64,000 bases of DNA from contig CASFDK010000043.1 of the NCBI GenBank assembly GCA_949293415.1, positions 124,001 through 188,000 on the forward strand. Direction: 5' to 3'. The translations under genes and the position numbers were made by a program. Position 1 is the first letter of the stretch, and every line of letters begins with the position of its first letter. Shown piece after piece: positions 17,550-27,508 of the stretch. The stretch comes from an uncultured Verrucomicrobiota bacterium (GTDB lineage Bacteria; Verrucomicrobiota; Verrucomicrobiia; Opitutales; Intestinicryptomonadaceae). The notes under the pieces were generated by a model. That model worked only from the letters and a program-made list of their open reading frames with translations. It had not been told where the DNA came from and ran no database searches.

Positions 17550-18323
17550 ATGAAAAATATTCACGATAAAGTTTACGACCTTGTGGTTTCGGTAGGTGAA
17601 AATTGTTATACAACTATGTCGTTGATACGATTAGGGTTGCGAACATTTTCTTCACCATTTGATTGGATTCGTGGATCTGATTTTCAATCACGCATCGTTC
17701 TAATTCTAAATAGATTCGACAATTTCCTTGAGAAAAGCCTGTTGCTCCCATTGCCCAAATACTCCAACTTACATGACGTTTATATCAATAAAGCAACAAA
17801 ACTTGAATTTGTTCACGACTTTCCCTTACACAGTAAACTATCGAAGTACGATGAGATAAAAAGTAAGTATGATAACCGAATTAACAGATTGTATGAAAAA
17901 ATTTCACAATCAAACAGGTTGCTTTTTGTTTATACACAACTCACTGACACCACCTCAGATGACGCCCTTTATACATACGCAAGAAAAGTAAATGAGAAAT
18001 TTGGTAAAAAAATTGACTTTTTGCTTATTATAAACGACAAAGTAGCATCAAAGCCTCTGCATAAAGATTTATCAGATAACGTAAGTTTATTTAGAATAAA
18101 TCTAGAGCCGGATGCAGAAGGTCGCCCCAACCGAAAGAAATTAGACTCAATTATCAAATTAATCAAAGTAAAACACAATGCATCTTATCTTTGCTACAAG
18201 CGCTATCTACTCAGATTCCTCGTTAACTTTATTTCTGTAACAAAACTGAGAAAAAAACTGCGCAGAAAACTAAGCGGGGGGGAGATATTTATTATTAATA
18301 AAAGCAGAGCTATTGGTTCATAA
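17550..18323 (+). CDS. DUF1796 family putative papain-like cysteine peptidase
   Basis: A 257-residue protein of the DUF1796 family. The N-terminal signature VSVGENCYTTMSLIRLGLRT followed by SPFDWIRG holds the conserved cysteine and the PFDW motif. Family members are annotated by similarity as papain-like cysteine peptidases and often sit in polysaccharide clusters; their real reaction is not established. It is the only plus-strand gene in the locus. Its last 14 bases overlap the 3' end of the AlgJ-like gene tail to tail, so the two transcripts converge. Confidence 0.75.
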   Translation: MKNIHDKVYDLVVSVGENCYTTMSLIRLGLRTFSSPFDWIRGSDFQSRIVLILNRFDNFLEKSLLLPLPKYSNLHDVYINKATKLEFVHDFPLHSKLSKYDEIKSKYDNRINRLYEKISQSNRLLFVYTQLTDTTSDDALYTYARKVNEKFGKKIDFLLIINDKVASKPLHKDLSDNVSLFRINLEPDAEGRPNRKKLDSIIKLIKVKHNASYLCYKRYLLRFLVNFISVTKLRKKLRRKLSGGEIFIINKSRAIGS

Positions 18324-19389
18324 AACGCTCGAAACGTTCCTTGATTACAATATCAGGTTTAAATTTATCCACATAATAGAAATCGTCAAACGCCCAATAT
18401 AGAAAACACGTTTCAAAAGCGCTTTCCCCCAAGAATTGTTGCACATCGCGCATAGAACTGTCACAGTACACCATTATCTTTAGCTTGCTTTTCGAACTCA
18501 AATATACGGTTCGCGTAGGGCACAACTCACATACTCCATGCGCCCAAACTCCAGTTCTGTCCTTGTCTTTGAATATCGGTTCTTTTATAATCTCCCGGTT
18601 TTGATGGCTCTGCCATTTTGGGTAATCGATTTCGTTATAACGATATCCAAGCATACTCGACATATCCTCATTAATTGGTGCAGGTTTCGAAACCCAATTT
18701 ATTGGATATTCAATTTCGTCTACAATCTCCAGTTTTTCAATTATTGCACGATACAGTAGATATGCGCCACGTGGAGATGGGTGAGATTCCCGCTTTGGAA
18801 ACACTTGATAATTATCACGATGCTGTAGAAATAATTCGCGCGGAAAAATAAGAGGGAATTTCGGGTCTCGTTCCATCAGTCTCGCAACGAACAAGTCTAC
18901 AAATTTAGACTTGCCGTTTTTGAGTGAATTTACCCAGTCTGGCAAATGTTTGTAGTATATACTTACCTTGTTGGGGCATATCAATAAATAGTACTTAATT
19001 CCACGTTTTTCAAAATATAAACGTTCTTGAAACGCCGCATCGACCGCACGCTCTATTGTTGATTTTGAATATTCATTTCCAATGTAGTCGTAAAGCGAGC
19101 CTTTTGATATAAATGCCCAATCATCTTTGCCTTCAAATCCATTTTCAGCAAGAATGTTAAAACGTTTTTTTATGCTATTGTATTGTTTTAAAAAGAACCA
19201 ACGTCCAAAAAAATGGTCATTTGCCCATTTTGTAGCTTGATCGGTAAACACCGAAAAACCATCGGCTAAATTCGGCGAAGCAGCCCAAGGACGTCCGTCG
19301 ATATTTCGGGTTTGAACAAAAAACCCCAACAAACCGAATGAAAAAAGGAAACCTACTACCAAAATAAACAATATCTTTATACTTTTCAT
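18310..19389 (-). CDS. AlgJ/AlgX-like SGNH-type O-acetylation protein
   Basis: A 359-residue membrane-anchored periplasmic protein. Residues 7-27 form an N-terminal anchor. The rest resembles the AlgX/AlgJ-type SGNH-hydrolase fold that transfers acetyl groups to exported polysaccharides: DDWAFISKGSLYDYIGNEYS, KYYLLICPNKVSIYYKHLPD, SHPSPRGAYLLYRAI for the His-bearing block and VYCDSSMRDVQQFLGESAFE for the Ser block. It begins immediately after the MBOAT stop, the usual pairing in which the MBOAT protein passes acetyl groups across the membrane to this enzyme. If the MBOAT gene is truly broken, its acetyl supply would be lost. Confidence 0.75.
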   Translation of the reverse strand: MKSIKILFILVVGFLFSFGLLGFFVQTRNIDGRPWAASPNLADGFSVFTDQATKWANDHFFGRWFFLKQYNSIKKRFNILAENGFEGKDDWAFISKGSLYDYIGNEYSKSTIERAVDAAFQERLYFEKRGIKYYLLICPNKVSIYYKHLPDWVNSLKNGKSKFVDLFVARLMERDPKFPLIFPRELFLQHRDNYQVFPKRESHPSPRGAYLLYRAIIEKLEIVDEIEYPINWVSKPAPINEDMSSMLGYRYNEIDYPKWQSHQNREIIKEPIFKDKDRTGVWAHGVCELCPTRTVYLSSKSKLKIMVYCDSSMRDVQQFLGESAFETCFLYWAFDDFYYVDKFKPDIVIKERFERFMNQ

Positions 19390-20778
19390 TTAAAACCTAA
19401 AATATATAAAAGGACTATAAGTTGATTCAGCCATTATCGCTATTGCGAGAAATAGCAGTGATAATATAAGCGCGCAATGAATACCAAATAACGTTAGACT
19501 ATTTTTCACGTAAGAATATAGTTTTGGGTAAATAGGCGTAGACAAAATAATAGCAATAATAGCACACAAGATATACATATGGTCGAATTTAAAAAATATG
19601 AAATCCGGAGGGATTGACGCATCATTATAGGAGAACATGTTCTTGAGGTAAAAACAGGCATCGGTAATACTATCCGCGCGAAAAAACACCCAACCACAGA
19701 TAACGACAAGCAATAAATATATTCTACAGAAAAATGACGGAATTTTTTTAAGAAAATGACAAAATCCCATACGTTCGATAATCAAGAATATCCCATTGTA
19801 AATCCCCCAAAAAACAAAGTTCCAACTCGCCCCGTGCCAAAGTCCACAAAGTGAAAATACAACAAACAAATTGAAGTACGTGCGAACAGTCCCCATCCTA
19901 TTACCGCCTAATGGGATATAAAGATAATCTCTAAACCAAGTAGATAATGATATGTGCCAACGTCGCCAAAAGTCCTGCATCGATTTTGCAATATAGGGGT
20001 AGTTAAAATTTTCAGATATATCAAATCCCAACATTTTTAAAAGTCCTATTGCCATATCTGAATATGCGGAAAAATCGAAATAAATTTGAAGTGTATACGC
20101 AACCGCCCCAACCCACGCTAAGGATGTGTTTGTCGATTCAACTGGCAGCGAATACACGTAATCGGCAACAGCTCCCATTTTATCGGCAATTATTGTCTTT
20201 TTCGCCAAACCAATGAGAAAACGTTGAAGCCCCAAATATACCCTGTCTAAGGTTATTTTTCGGCATTTGAGCGACTTCACTATTTCATTATAACGAACAA
20301 TCGGACCCGCTACAAGCTGTGGGAACATCGAAATATAACAGCCAAAATCCACAACACTACGCGATGCTTTACAATCTTTTCGATATACCTCTACCAGATA
20401 TGCGATACCTTGGAATGTAAAAAATGAAACACCGATTGGCAATAGAACATTGTCAAACGAAATGTCTACACCAAATACTGAATTGATGTTTTCAAGGAAG
20501 AAATTATAGTACTTAAGATAACCAAGTAACAACAAGTTAAAAGCAACCCCAAATACCAATGTGAATTTACTCCTAAAGTTCTCGATTAAAAGTCCAAATA
20601 GAAAATTTATTGCTATGCTTAATACTAGTACAAATGAATAACAGCCGGTTCCCCCATGTGTAGAACAACAAACTGAATAACAATATTATTAAGTTTTTGT
20701 TTTTTTGCGGAGAGACAAAATACACAAAAAAGAAAATTGGCAAAAAATACAAAACGAAGACTATCGATGAAAAACCAT
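19390..20778 (-). pseudogene. MBOAT-family polysaccharide O-acetyltransferase (AlgI type), 5' part frameshifted
   Basis: Multi-pass membrane acyltransferase. The C-terminal 389 residues are open, with typical AlgI blocks (LLPIGVSFFTFQGIAYLVEV, FPQLVAGPIVRY, DFSAYSDMAIGLLKMLGF, FWRRWHISLSTWFRDYLYIP, and the catalytic His in CGLWHGASWNF). Upstream of 20559 the family N-terminus is present but split over three frames: MVF then SSIVFVLYFLPIFFFVYF, then LLFSLLFYTWG, then GEPAV, then LSIAINFLFG. Each break needs one extra base in a homopolymer (plus-strand A-run 20770-20774, C-run 20651-20655, A-run 20632-20634). Corrected, it is 463 residues, normal for AlgI, starting at 20778, 34 bases after the GT8 stop. 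A shorter product from the TTG at 20559 is conceivable but would lack two or more helices. Confidence 0.75.
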
Positions 20779-20812
20779 TTGATTACAACGGGAAGAAATT
20801 CAAATATTGGTA

Positions 20813-21769
20813 CTATAAAAATATCCTATTCCAAAAGTATTTGCGAAAAATCCACCAAGGCTTACGTTTCAACTGCTTAAACAGTAACGATAAAAATACC
20901 GATTTCTTTAATTTTTCAGATTTTTCCACAAAAGAGTTGATTTCCGCTTCGGTCATTTTCCATTGCGTCTTCGCGAGGGCGGAAAGGTACAATTTATAAT
21001 ATGGGTTTATCGCATTATAACCCAATTTCCACGGTTTAAACTCGCCTACAAAATGTATAATTTGAGGACTATTTTTAGCATTTCTGTACTCTTCTTTTCG
21101 TTTGAAGTACGATGTTTCTCCCAAATATTTTGGTGTAAACTGAAAATTGTTTCTTATACCAAAATCAAGAACATTTCCATTGAGGATGATATTTAATATA
21201 GTTTGATCAAGCATTTTCATTCGCTCAGGACCATCTTTCAAAAAAGTCATTATTTTATCTTCTATCTTCTGTCTCCGCCATTGCTCGAGATTAATTAGCA
21301 ATACACCGCTATTGAAATACGGATGACCCTTATGAAAAAAACGACTATAATTTTTATTGAACTTTTCATACAAACAATCAATCCCTGCCGCGACACATTT
21401 TGAACCAAATTTGGTCGAAAAAAGCTCCGTTAAATCAGAATTCACAATTGTGTCGCAATCAAGGTAAAGACAGACCGTTACGGATGCGGGTAATAAAGTT
21501 CCAATTTTTAATCTGTACCACATTGCCCTTGTTATATACCCCGATTCAGGAAATTCCCTGAACTCTTCTTTGTTTATTTTCGCAAATGAAACTTTATAAT
21601 TTGAGTAACCATCAAAAATCGACAACTTACGTTTATGCTCATCTGAAAGACCTTCATCTAATATCCAAAAGTGGATGTATTTGCTATTGAAAGTCAAAAC
21701 CGATGCCATTACGGCGGCGGCATGTTTCACATAATTATTGTCAGGAGCTAATACTATGTTAAATTCCAT
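20813..21769 (-). CDS. glycosyltransferase family 8 protein
   Basis: A 318-residue GT8 retaining glycosyltransferase of the LPS galactosyl/glucosyltransferase type. It shows FNIVLAPDNNYVKHAAAVMA at the start, the metal-binding DxD in CLYLDCDTIVNSD near residue 103, FNSGVLLINLEQWRR, MLDQTILNIILNG and the C-terminal IIHFVGEFKPWK motif. All catalytic features look intact. It follows the other GT8 gene by 11 bases and precedes the O-acetylation pair, so the four genes probably form one transcript that builds and decorates a surface polysaccharide. Confidence 0.88.
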   Translation of the reverse strand: MEFNIVLAPDNNYVKHAAAVMASVLTFNSKYIHFWILDEGLSDEHKRKLSIFDGYSNYKVSFAKINKEEFREFPESGYITRAMWYRLKIGTLLPASVTVCLYLDCDTIVNSDLTELFSTKFGSKCVAAGIDCLYEKFNKNYSRFFHKGHPYFNSGVLLINLEQWRRQKIEDKIMTFLKDGPERMKMLDQTILNIILNGNVLDFGIRNNFQFTPKYLGETSYFKRKEEYRNAKNSPQIIHFVGEFKPWKLGYNAINPYYKLYLSALAKTQWKMTEAEINSFVEKSEKLKKSVFLSLLFKQLKRKPWWIFRKYFWNRIFL

Positions 21770-21780
21770 ATTAGTATATA

Positions 21781-22734
21781 CTAAAGTATTTTTTTACTGT
21801 TTTTACCGTACAATGTTCGCATTTTGTAAAATTGCGGACGCAAAAAGAAACCTAAATGACGCTTCCAATACCAGAAAAAACATCTAATCGGGCTGAAATT
21901 ATGCAGTATATCGCCCGCTAAAAATGCATATGCAGTTTTTGATAAATACGAGAAATACAAGGGCGTCCAAGGATGCGCAACCACTCCATATGGAATTACC
22001 CAAGGCTTGTCTGGACCAGTAAAATGAACAACAATAGGATTGTAAATTGCACGGTCTATTTCCGCTTTGGGTATCGATGACGATGAAACATTTTTTCGAA
22101 ATACACTGGAAACAACACCGAAACGAGTCGGCAGAATTTTTGAATCACCCGCAAAAAATAAATTCAAAACATCTTGATCTAGATATTTTATGTTATCCTT
22201 AAGTTCGATTGTTTTTTTTATCAGCTTAAATGTCGCTTCATTGCTTCGCATTTTACCTATATCCATCAATAAAATACCCGAATTAAAATAATGTGATACT
22301 CCTAATTTTTTCAAGTAGGATCTACCATGAAAATCATTTGCGCCAGCAATCGAGCATCCTCCTAAATCGAAATCATATATTTCGCGCAAATCCCCTGTGA
22401 CAACAACATCACAATCCAAATAAATTCCTTTATCATAGCTAAAATCGAGAATAGGGATCAAATAACGATAACACGCAGCGATCGAAATGTGCGATTGTTT
22501 CTTTGGAAAATCAGAAAAGTATTTTACATACGGAGCAATCGAAACGAAAGTTACATCGTTTGCGCATGCCGCGTTTTTTATGTTGTTTTTTGCGAAATCC
22601 GATAATTCAAAATTTAGAACAATGAAATGAAGTTTAGACTGGGTATTTCGAGTTGCCGAAATCAAAACAACACATAATTGAGGCACGTAATTTTCGTCGC
22701 AACACAAGTATACTGGAATAGTTTCCGCCTTCAT
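21781..22734 (-). CDS. glycosyltransferase family 8 protein
   Basis: A 317-residue GT8 enzyme starting at the ATG 22732-22734 (MKAETIPVYLCCDENYVPQL); the open frame reaches 22815 but the added residues are not conserved. The DxD motif lies in IYLDCDVVVTGDLREIYDFD, with FNSGILLMDIGKMRS, YLDQDVLNLFFAGD and VVHFTGPDKPW. It is a paralogue of the gene at 20813 and the first gene of this minus-strand operon. Its promoter is shared divergently with the secreted protein at 22867, which is GC-rich; the composition boundary of the accessory region is here. Confidence 0.87.
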   Translation of the reverse strand: MKAETIPVYLCCDENYVPQLCVVLISATRNTQSKLHFIVLNFELSDFAKNNIKNAACANDVTFVSIAPYVKYFSDFPKKQSHISIAACYRYLIPILDFSYDKGIYLDCDVVVTGDLREIYDFDLGGCSIAGANDFHGRSYLKKLGVSHYFNSGILLMDIGKMRSNEATFKLIKKTIELKDNIKYLDQDVLNLFFAGDSKILPTRFGVVSSVFRKNVSSSSIPKAEIDRAIYNPIVVHFTGPDKPWVIPYGVVAHPWTPLYFSYLSKTAYAFLAGDILHNFSPIRCFFWYWKRHLGFFLRPQFYKMRTLYGKNSKKIL

Positions 22735-22866
22735 TCTATATAACGATGACAAAATCGTTTCGAGTGTCAATTGTAAAATCTTATTGTAACCTGCTCGAAT
22801 ATTATATGTTGACAAACTGTTATGCGCTTCCTAGCTTTTCCAAATATGTCTTGTTTTTATCCTATA

Positions 22867-24693
22867 ATGAGGAAATTATTGATTTTTGGTGTTGTCGCTT
22901 TTGCCGCGGTTTCGGCTGGGGCGGCGTTTGCTTTCGACTCGGCTGTGGTGCGGACAACTATGCAGAACGGCAGTGTTTCATCGCGCGAAATCCGGATGGA
23001 AAAGCTTGCCGAGCGGTTTGACGGCAGGGATGTTTATCGCGTTCGGGTGCCTGTACGCGAAATTCCGCGCGATGCCCGCTATATCGACATTGTCGCCGAT
23101 GTCGCGAAAGCCCATAATGGCGATTCGGGCTGGTATGTTATGCCCGACGGCTCGTTTATTGAATTTACTCAGGACAATGGCTCGTATTCCTACAACCGCC
23201 GTATGCCGCTTATGGGCTTCAAGACTCCGAACGGTTCGGCGGCGATTATCGTCAAGGGCTTGGGGCTTGAATTTACACCCTTTGCGCAATCGGTCGGCGG
23301 TAAGTACGAGATTTTCCCGCGTTTCAACATCAAGGACATCCACTGCGACCCATACGAGGATATTGTCGTCGATTTCTACAAGCTTGAAGGCGCGGATGCC
23401 ACTTATGCGGGAGTCGGCAGGGTCTACCGCGAATATCGGCTTTCCCGCGGCGAAGTCCGCCCGCTCGCCGAGCGCATCAAGGGCAACAAGACGCTCAAAA
23501 AGGCGGCGGAATCGATTTATGTGCGCATGAAGTTTTCCACGCGCGTGCGCCGCGGCGTTCCCGAATCGAAGTGGGCGCAGATTCCGATGACGGTTCAATA
23601 CACTTTCGAAGACGGCAAAAACGTGCTCGAGCGCATCAAAAAAGCGGGTATGGACGATGTGGAGTTTTGTTTTGTCGGCTGGCAAAAGGGCGGGCACGAC
23701 GGTCCCTACCCCGACCTCTTCCCGATTCCCGAAGAGCTTGGCGGCGAAGCGGGAATGGTCGATGCAATAAATTTCGGCAAGAGCCTCGGATTCCAGATGA
23801 CGCTCCACGGCAACAACCACGACGCGGTTCAGTCGTCGTCGCGCTACGACAAGTGGGATGTCGCTTGGGACGAAAAGGGCGAAGAGTTCAAATACATGGT
23901 TCTGCCGGGGGGACAGGTTTATTTTACCTGTTTCCAAGTAGTGCACGACAGATGGCTCGACGACGACATTGCGGGAATCAAGCGTCTTGGAATCGACGGG
24001 GTTATGCACGTAGACGTTACGACAGCGCGTCTGCCCACGACTTGCAACAACCCGCTCCATCCGAACAACCGCAAAGAGATGGCGGATTGGCAGCGCAAAG
24101 TTTCGCAAAAATACATCGACGCTTTCGGCGGGTTCAGCAGCGAGGGCGGTATCGACCACATCGCGGATGTAACCGACTACGCGCTTTATGTAGTATTTGT
24201 GGGCGGCGATTTCCGCAATCCTAAGTTTGTCAAGACAACCGTTCCGCTTTGGCAGATTGTCTACCACGGCATAATTATGAGCGGCGGCCCTTTCTATGCG
24301 ACAATCGACGCGTCGTATCCGCACGACACCGAAAAATTTTCCGACAGCTACAAGTTGTTCAACTACCTCGACTCGACCGAAAACAGGTATTTGAAGATGA
24401 TTGAATGCGGCGGCAGACCGTCGTTCTACTACATCGATTACAACAACAAAGATTTTTCGCCGATGAAGCGCGCCTACGACGATTATATGAAGCTGCGCCA
24501 CCTACAATACGCGTTTATGGACGACCACAGGGAGCTCGCCAAAGACGTGTTCCTTGTGACCTATTCGAACGGCGAGCAAATGGTTTGCAACTACCGCGAC
24601 ACGCCGTTTGAATACAATGGTAAGACGGTAAAGCCGAAATCGTACGAGCTTTATTCGCCCTCTTTATGGGACGCGATACTCGGGCTTTTTTGA
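22867..24693 (+). CDS. secreted glycosidase-like protein (DUF5696-like)
   Basis: A 608-residue exported protein. The ATG at 22867 gives a signal peptide (MRKLLIFGVVAFAAVSAGAA). The body resembles the large TIM-barrel glycosidase-like proteins grouped as DUF5696: RYIDIVADVAKAHNGDSGWY near the start, LERIKKAGMDDVEFCFVGWQ, GFQMTLHGNNHDAVQS, GIDGVMHVDVTTARL, a glutamate in GGFSSEGGIDHIADVTDY, and VPLWQIVYHGIIMSGGPFYA. Substrate and mechanism are not known to me. It ends at a strong terminator and faces the alpha-rhamnosidase gene, so both may serve plant or mucin glycan breakdown. The domain name is from memory and should be treated as tentative. Confidence 0.6.
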   Translation: MRKLLIFGVVAFAAVSAGAAFAFDSAVVRTTMQNGSVSSREIRMEKLAERFDGRDVYRVRVPVREIPRDARYIDIVADVAKAHNGDSGWYVMPDGSFIEFTQDNGSYSYNRRMPLMGFKTPNGSAAIIVKGLGLEFTPFAQSVGGKYEIFPRFNIKDIHCDPYEDIVVDFYKLEGADATYAGVGRVYREYRLSRGEVRPLAERIKGNKTLKKAAESIYVRMKFSTRVRRGVPESKWAQIPMTVQYTFEDGKNVLERIKKAGMDDVEFCFVGWQKGGHDGPYPDLFPIPEELGGEAGMVDAINFGKSLGFQMTLHGNNHDAVQSSSRYDKWDVAWDEKGEEFKYMVLPGGQVYFTCFQVVHDRWLDDDIAGIKRLGIDGVMHVDVTTARLPTTCNNPLHPNNRKEMADWQRKVSQKYIDAFGGFSSEGGIDHIADVTDYALYVVFVGGDFRNPKFVKTTVPLWQIVYHGIIMSGGPFYATIDASYPHDTEKFSDSYKLFNYLDSTENRYLKMIECGGRPSFYYIDYNNKDFSPMKRAYDDYMKLRHLQYAFMDDHRELAKDVFLVTYSNGEQMVCNYRDTPFEYNGKTVKPKSYELYSPSLWDAILGLF

Positions 24694-24709
24694 AAGCCGC
24701 AAAAACGAA

Positions 24710-24752
24710 AAAACGGGATATCGATTTGCTTTCGACATCCCGTTTTTTTTTT
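24710..24752 (+). terminator. bidirectional intrinsic terminator between convergent glycosidase genes
   Basis: A stem of AACGGGAT plus TCGA (24712-24724) pairs with 24732-24744 with one unpaired position, flanked by an A-run on the left and ten T residues on the right. It can stop transcripts from the plus-strand gene ending at 24693 and the minus-strand gene ending at 24770. Confidence 0.85.
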
Positions 24753-24769
24753 GCGGACTTTAGCGCGGA

Positions 24770-27508
24770 TTATTCGGCAATTTCCACGGTATGCTTGCCG
24801 CTCGGCACGTTTTCGAGCGTCTTACTTGCGACTTTCCTGCCGTCGAATTTCGCTTTCGATACGTCCCTGCATGGAAGGACCACCGTACCCGTGGAGTTCG
24901 GCGGAATCGTGATATTCCACACGAATTTTCCGTCATCTTTGCACCACGAACTTTCGGCTTTGCCGTTGGGGGTGATGTGCGATGTTTTCGCGTAACTTAG
25001 TTTTACCCCGTCGAGTTTCGGCGCGAATATAATGTTCTTGAATGCGGGCGCGGACTCGTCGAGCCACAAGCCGCCGATATATTGGTATAGCCACTGTCCG
25101 ATTGCGCCGTATGCGTAGTGGTTGAACGACATATCGTCTTCGCCCGCCCACGTTTCCCAGATCGTGGTCGCGCCGTTATCTACGGCGTAGAGCCACGAGG
25201 GCATTGTGCGGTTCATCATCAGGCGGAATGCTATGTCGTTGCGTCCGAAGCGCGAAAGCGTAGGATTGAGCAGCGGCGTACCCAAGAAGCCCGTATTGAG
25301 TCGGTAGTTATCGGCGGCGATTCTTTCGACGAATTTTTCAAAGCACTTTCGGCGCAATTTTTCGTCTTTGACGATGTCGTTTGAAAGCGTCATAAGATAC
25401 GCCGTTTGCGCGTCGGAAACTACCCTGCCGTCGCCGGAAACGAAGCGTTTGACGAACGCAGCGCGCACGTCGTCGGCGAGCTTTGCGAAAGTTTTCGAGT
25501 CTTCAGTTTTGCCCAAGACCGCCGCGGTCTTTGCAAGGATGTCGGCGGTTCTGACGAAATAAGCCGTGCCGATGAGGTCGTTGGGCGTGTCGGGCATAAA
25601 GCGTTTGCCGTGTCTGCCTTTTTTGGGCTGGGGATTGGGTTGAAGCCAGTCGCCGATTCCCCTGTCAGGCGCGATGAGGCCTTTCGACTGGTTTTTCTGG
25701 TGCATTACCCACTTGACCATACCCGCGTAGTTTCGGCGAAGGATTTTCTTGTCGCCGTAGAAAAGATACGTCTCCCACGGCGCGATTACGCCGCAGTCGG
25801 ACCATCCCGGGGTTGCGTACAAATACTTGGGCAGATTCGGGGCGAAATACGGATAGATGCCGTCTTCGCCCTGCGCGTCGTCGACATCGGTCATCCACTT
25901 TACGAAGAACGCGTTGAGGTTCATATTGTAGAGGGCTGTGGGCATAAACACCTGCGCGTCGCCCGTGAAGCCCATACGCTCGTCGCGCTGCGGGCAGTCG
26001 GTCGGGGTCGAAAAGAAGTTGCTGCGCTGTCCCCATTGGATGTTGTTCTGGAGTTTGTTGATTAGCGGCTCGGAACATTCGAACGAACCCGCCATTTCAG
26101 CGGCAGTGCGGAGCGCAAGACCTTCGATGTTTTCGGGGCGAAGCTCGAAGTCCGCGGGAAGCCCGCTCAGCTCCAGAAATCTAAAGCCGTGGTAGGTAAA
26201 AATCGGCTCCCACACAAAGGGCTTGCCGTTCGAAATGTAGATGTCGGTCGATTCCGCCGAACGGTAGTTTTCGGTGCGGAAAGAACCGTCTTTGTTCAGA
26301 ATTTCGGCGCAGCGCACTTTTATCGCCGTGCCCGACGGCAGAGAGGGGAAATTCAGCCGCTCGATACCCGCAAAATTCTGCCCGAAATCTACAATGAACA
26401 CGCCCTCTCCCGTCTTGCGAATCGACACGGGCTTGAAGATGTCGGTACAGCGAATCGGTTCGCAGCGGCGCGGCTCGATAAGCGGCTGCGGTTTGCGCGG
26501 CTCGGCGGCGGGTTTGCCCCACGAGGAGTCGTCGAAATCGGCGCATGTCCACGCGCCGAACTCGCGGCGGGAATCGTATTTTTCGCCGTTGTAAATGTCG
26601 GCTTCGAGGCGCGCACCGTAGGAATATTTCCACGAGTCGTCGCTTACCAGAATTTCGACCGTACCGTCGGCGTACTCCACTTCGAGCTGCGCAATGAAAT
26701 CGGGCTTGTAGTTTTTGAGCGAAGATTTCGCCTTGAGCTGGTAGCACCATGCCTGTATCCCGCAATACCAGCCGTCGGCAAGCTCGACACCGATTGCGTT
26801 TGCACCGCGCTTGAGGTTTTTCGAAACGTCGTAGGTAGTCGCCTGTACGCGGATGGAATACTCAGTCCACCCCGCGACCCAGTAGTCGTCGCCGATTTTT
26901 TCGGAATTGATATGCGCCTTGACTATGCCTCTGCTCGCAATGTAAAGACGCGCCTTTTTCACATCCTTTTTCAGCTCGAAATTCTTTCTGAAATACGTCG
27001 GCGGAACATTGCGGTACGGCAGAACGCCCCGACGTTCCTGAAAGTCGAAAGCCCTGTCTTTGGGCTGCGGCACCTCGGACGACGCGAGCCAGTTACCGCG
27101 CCAGTCGGCGGAGTCAAGTCCCGCCTCAAAACTGTTTACCGCCGACCACGCGCTGCACTTGCCGTCGCCGTCCCAATAGCGGACTTTCCAAAAAAGTTTT
27201 TCGCGCGAAGCCACTTTTTTGGGATATTCCACCTTTACGTTTTGGTCGGACACCACTTTGCCCGAATCCCACACGAGCGAATCCGCCGCCATCGAAGAAT
27301 CCCTCGCAACCAGAATTTGGTACGCCGTTTGCCGACCCGCAGGCAACCGCCAAGAAAACGACAAGTCCTCGAGCGCGTAGCCGAGCGGATTCGTGAAGAA
27401 CTCGCCCACGGTCAAATTCGTCGGTGCGGACGCGTTCGAAAAGAACGAAGCGCATGCCGCAAGAGACAGCGATACCGCCGCGATTGTAGTTTTAAGTATT
27501 TTCCCCAT
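24770..27508 (-). CDS. alpha-L-rhamnosidase, GH78, probable lipoprotein
   Basis: A 912-residue secreted glycoside hydrolase that removes terminal alpha-L-rhamnose from plant glycans and flavonoid glycosides. The ATG at 27506-27508 yields a signal with a lipobox-like LAAC (MGKILKTTIAAVSLSLAAC), suggesting lipid anchoring. The N-terminal beta domains include FSWRLPAGRQTAYQILVA and FRKNFELKKDVKKARLYIAS. The catalytic alpha/alpha barrel has the GH78 signature TPTDCPQRDERMGFTGDAQV near residue 515 with the catalytic acidic residues, and SFNHYAYGAIGQWLYQYIGG near residue 790. Length and domain order match the family. Confidence 0.92.
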   Translation of the reverse strand: MGKILKTTIAAVSLSLAACASFFSNASAPTNLTVGEFFTNPLGYALEDLSFSWRLPAGRQTAYQILVARDSSMAADSLVWDSGKVVSDQNVKVEYPKKVASREKLFWKVRYWDGDGKCSAWSAVNSFEAGLDSADWRGNWLASSEVPQPKDRAFDFQERRGVLPYRNVPPTYFRKNFELKKDVKKARLYIASRGIVKAHINSEKIGDDYWVAGWTEYSIRVQATTYDVSKNLKRGANAIGVELADGWYCGIQAWCYQLKAKSSLKNYKPDFIAQLEVEYADGTVEILVSDDSWKYSYGARLEADIYNGEKYDSRREFGAWTCADFDDSSWGKPAAEPRKPQPLIEPRRCEPIRCTDIFKPVSIRKTGEGVFIVDFGQNFAGIERLNFPSLPSGTAIKVRCAEILNKDGSFRTENYRSAESTDIYISNGKPFVWEPIFTYHGFRFLELSGLPADFELRPENIEGLALRTAAEMAGSFECSEPLINKLQNNIQWGQRSNFFSTPTDCPQRDERMGFTGDAQVFMPTALYNMNLNAFFVKWMTDVDDAQGEDGIYPYFAPNLPKYLYATPGWSDCGVIAPWETYLFYGDKKILRRNYAGMVKWVMHQKNQSKGLIAPDRGIGDWLQPNPQPKKGRHGKRFMPDTPNDLIGTAYFVRTADILAKTAAVLGKTEDSKTFAKLADDVRAAFVKRFVSGDGRVVSDAQTAYLMTLSNDIVKDEKLRRKCFEKFVERIAADNYRLNTGFLGTPLLNPTLSRFGRNDIAFRLMMNRTMPSWLYAVDNGATTIWETWAGEDDMSFNHYAYGAIGQWLYQYIGGLWLDESAPAFKNIIFAPKLDGVKLSYAKTSHITPNGKAESSWCKDDGKFVWNITIPPNSTGTVVLPCRDVSKAKFDGRKVASKTLENVPSGKHTVEIAE

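Noticed and set aside
22978..24501. 507-residue minus-strand frame opposite the DUF5696-like gene
   Set aside because: No start context or motif; the plus-strand protein has a signal peptide and coherent domains.
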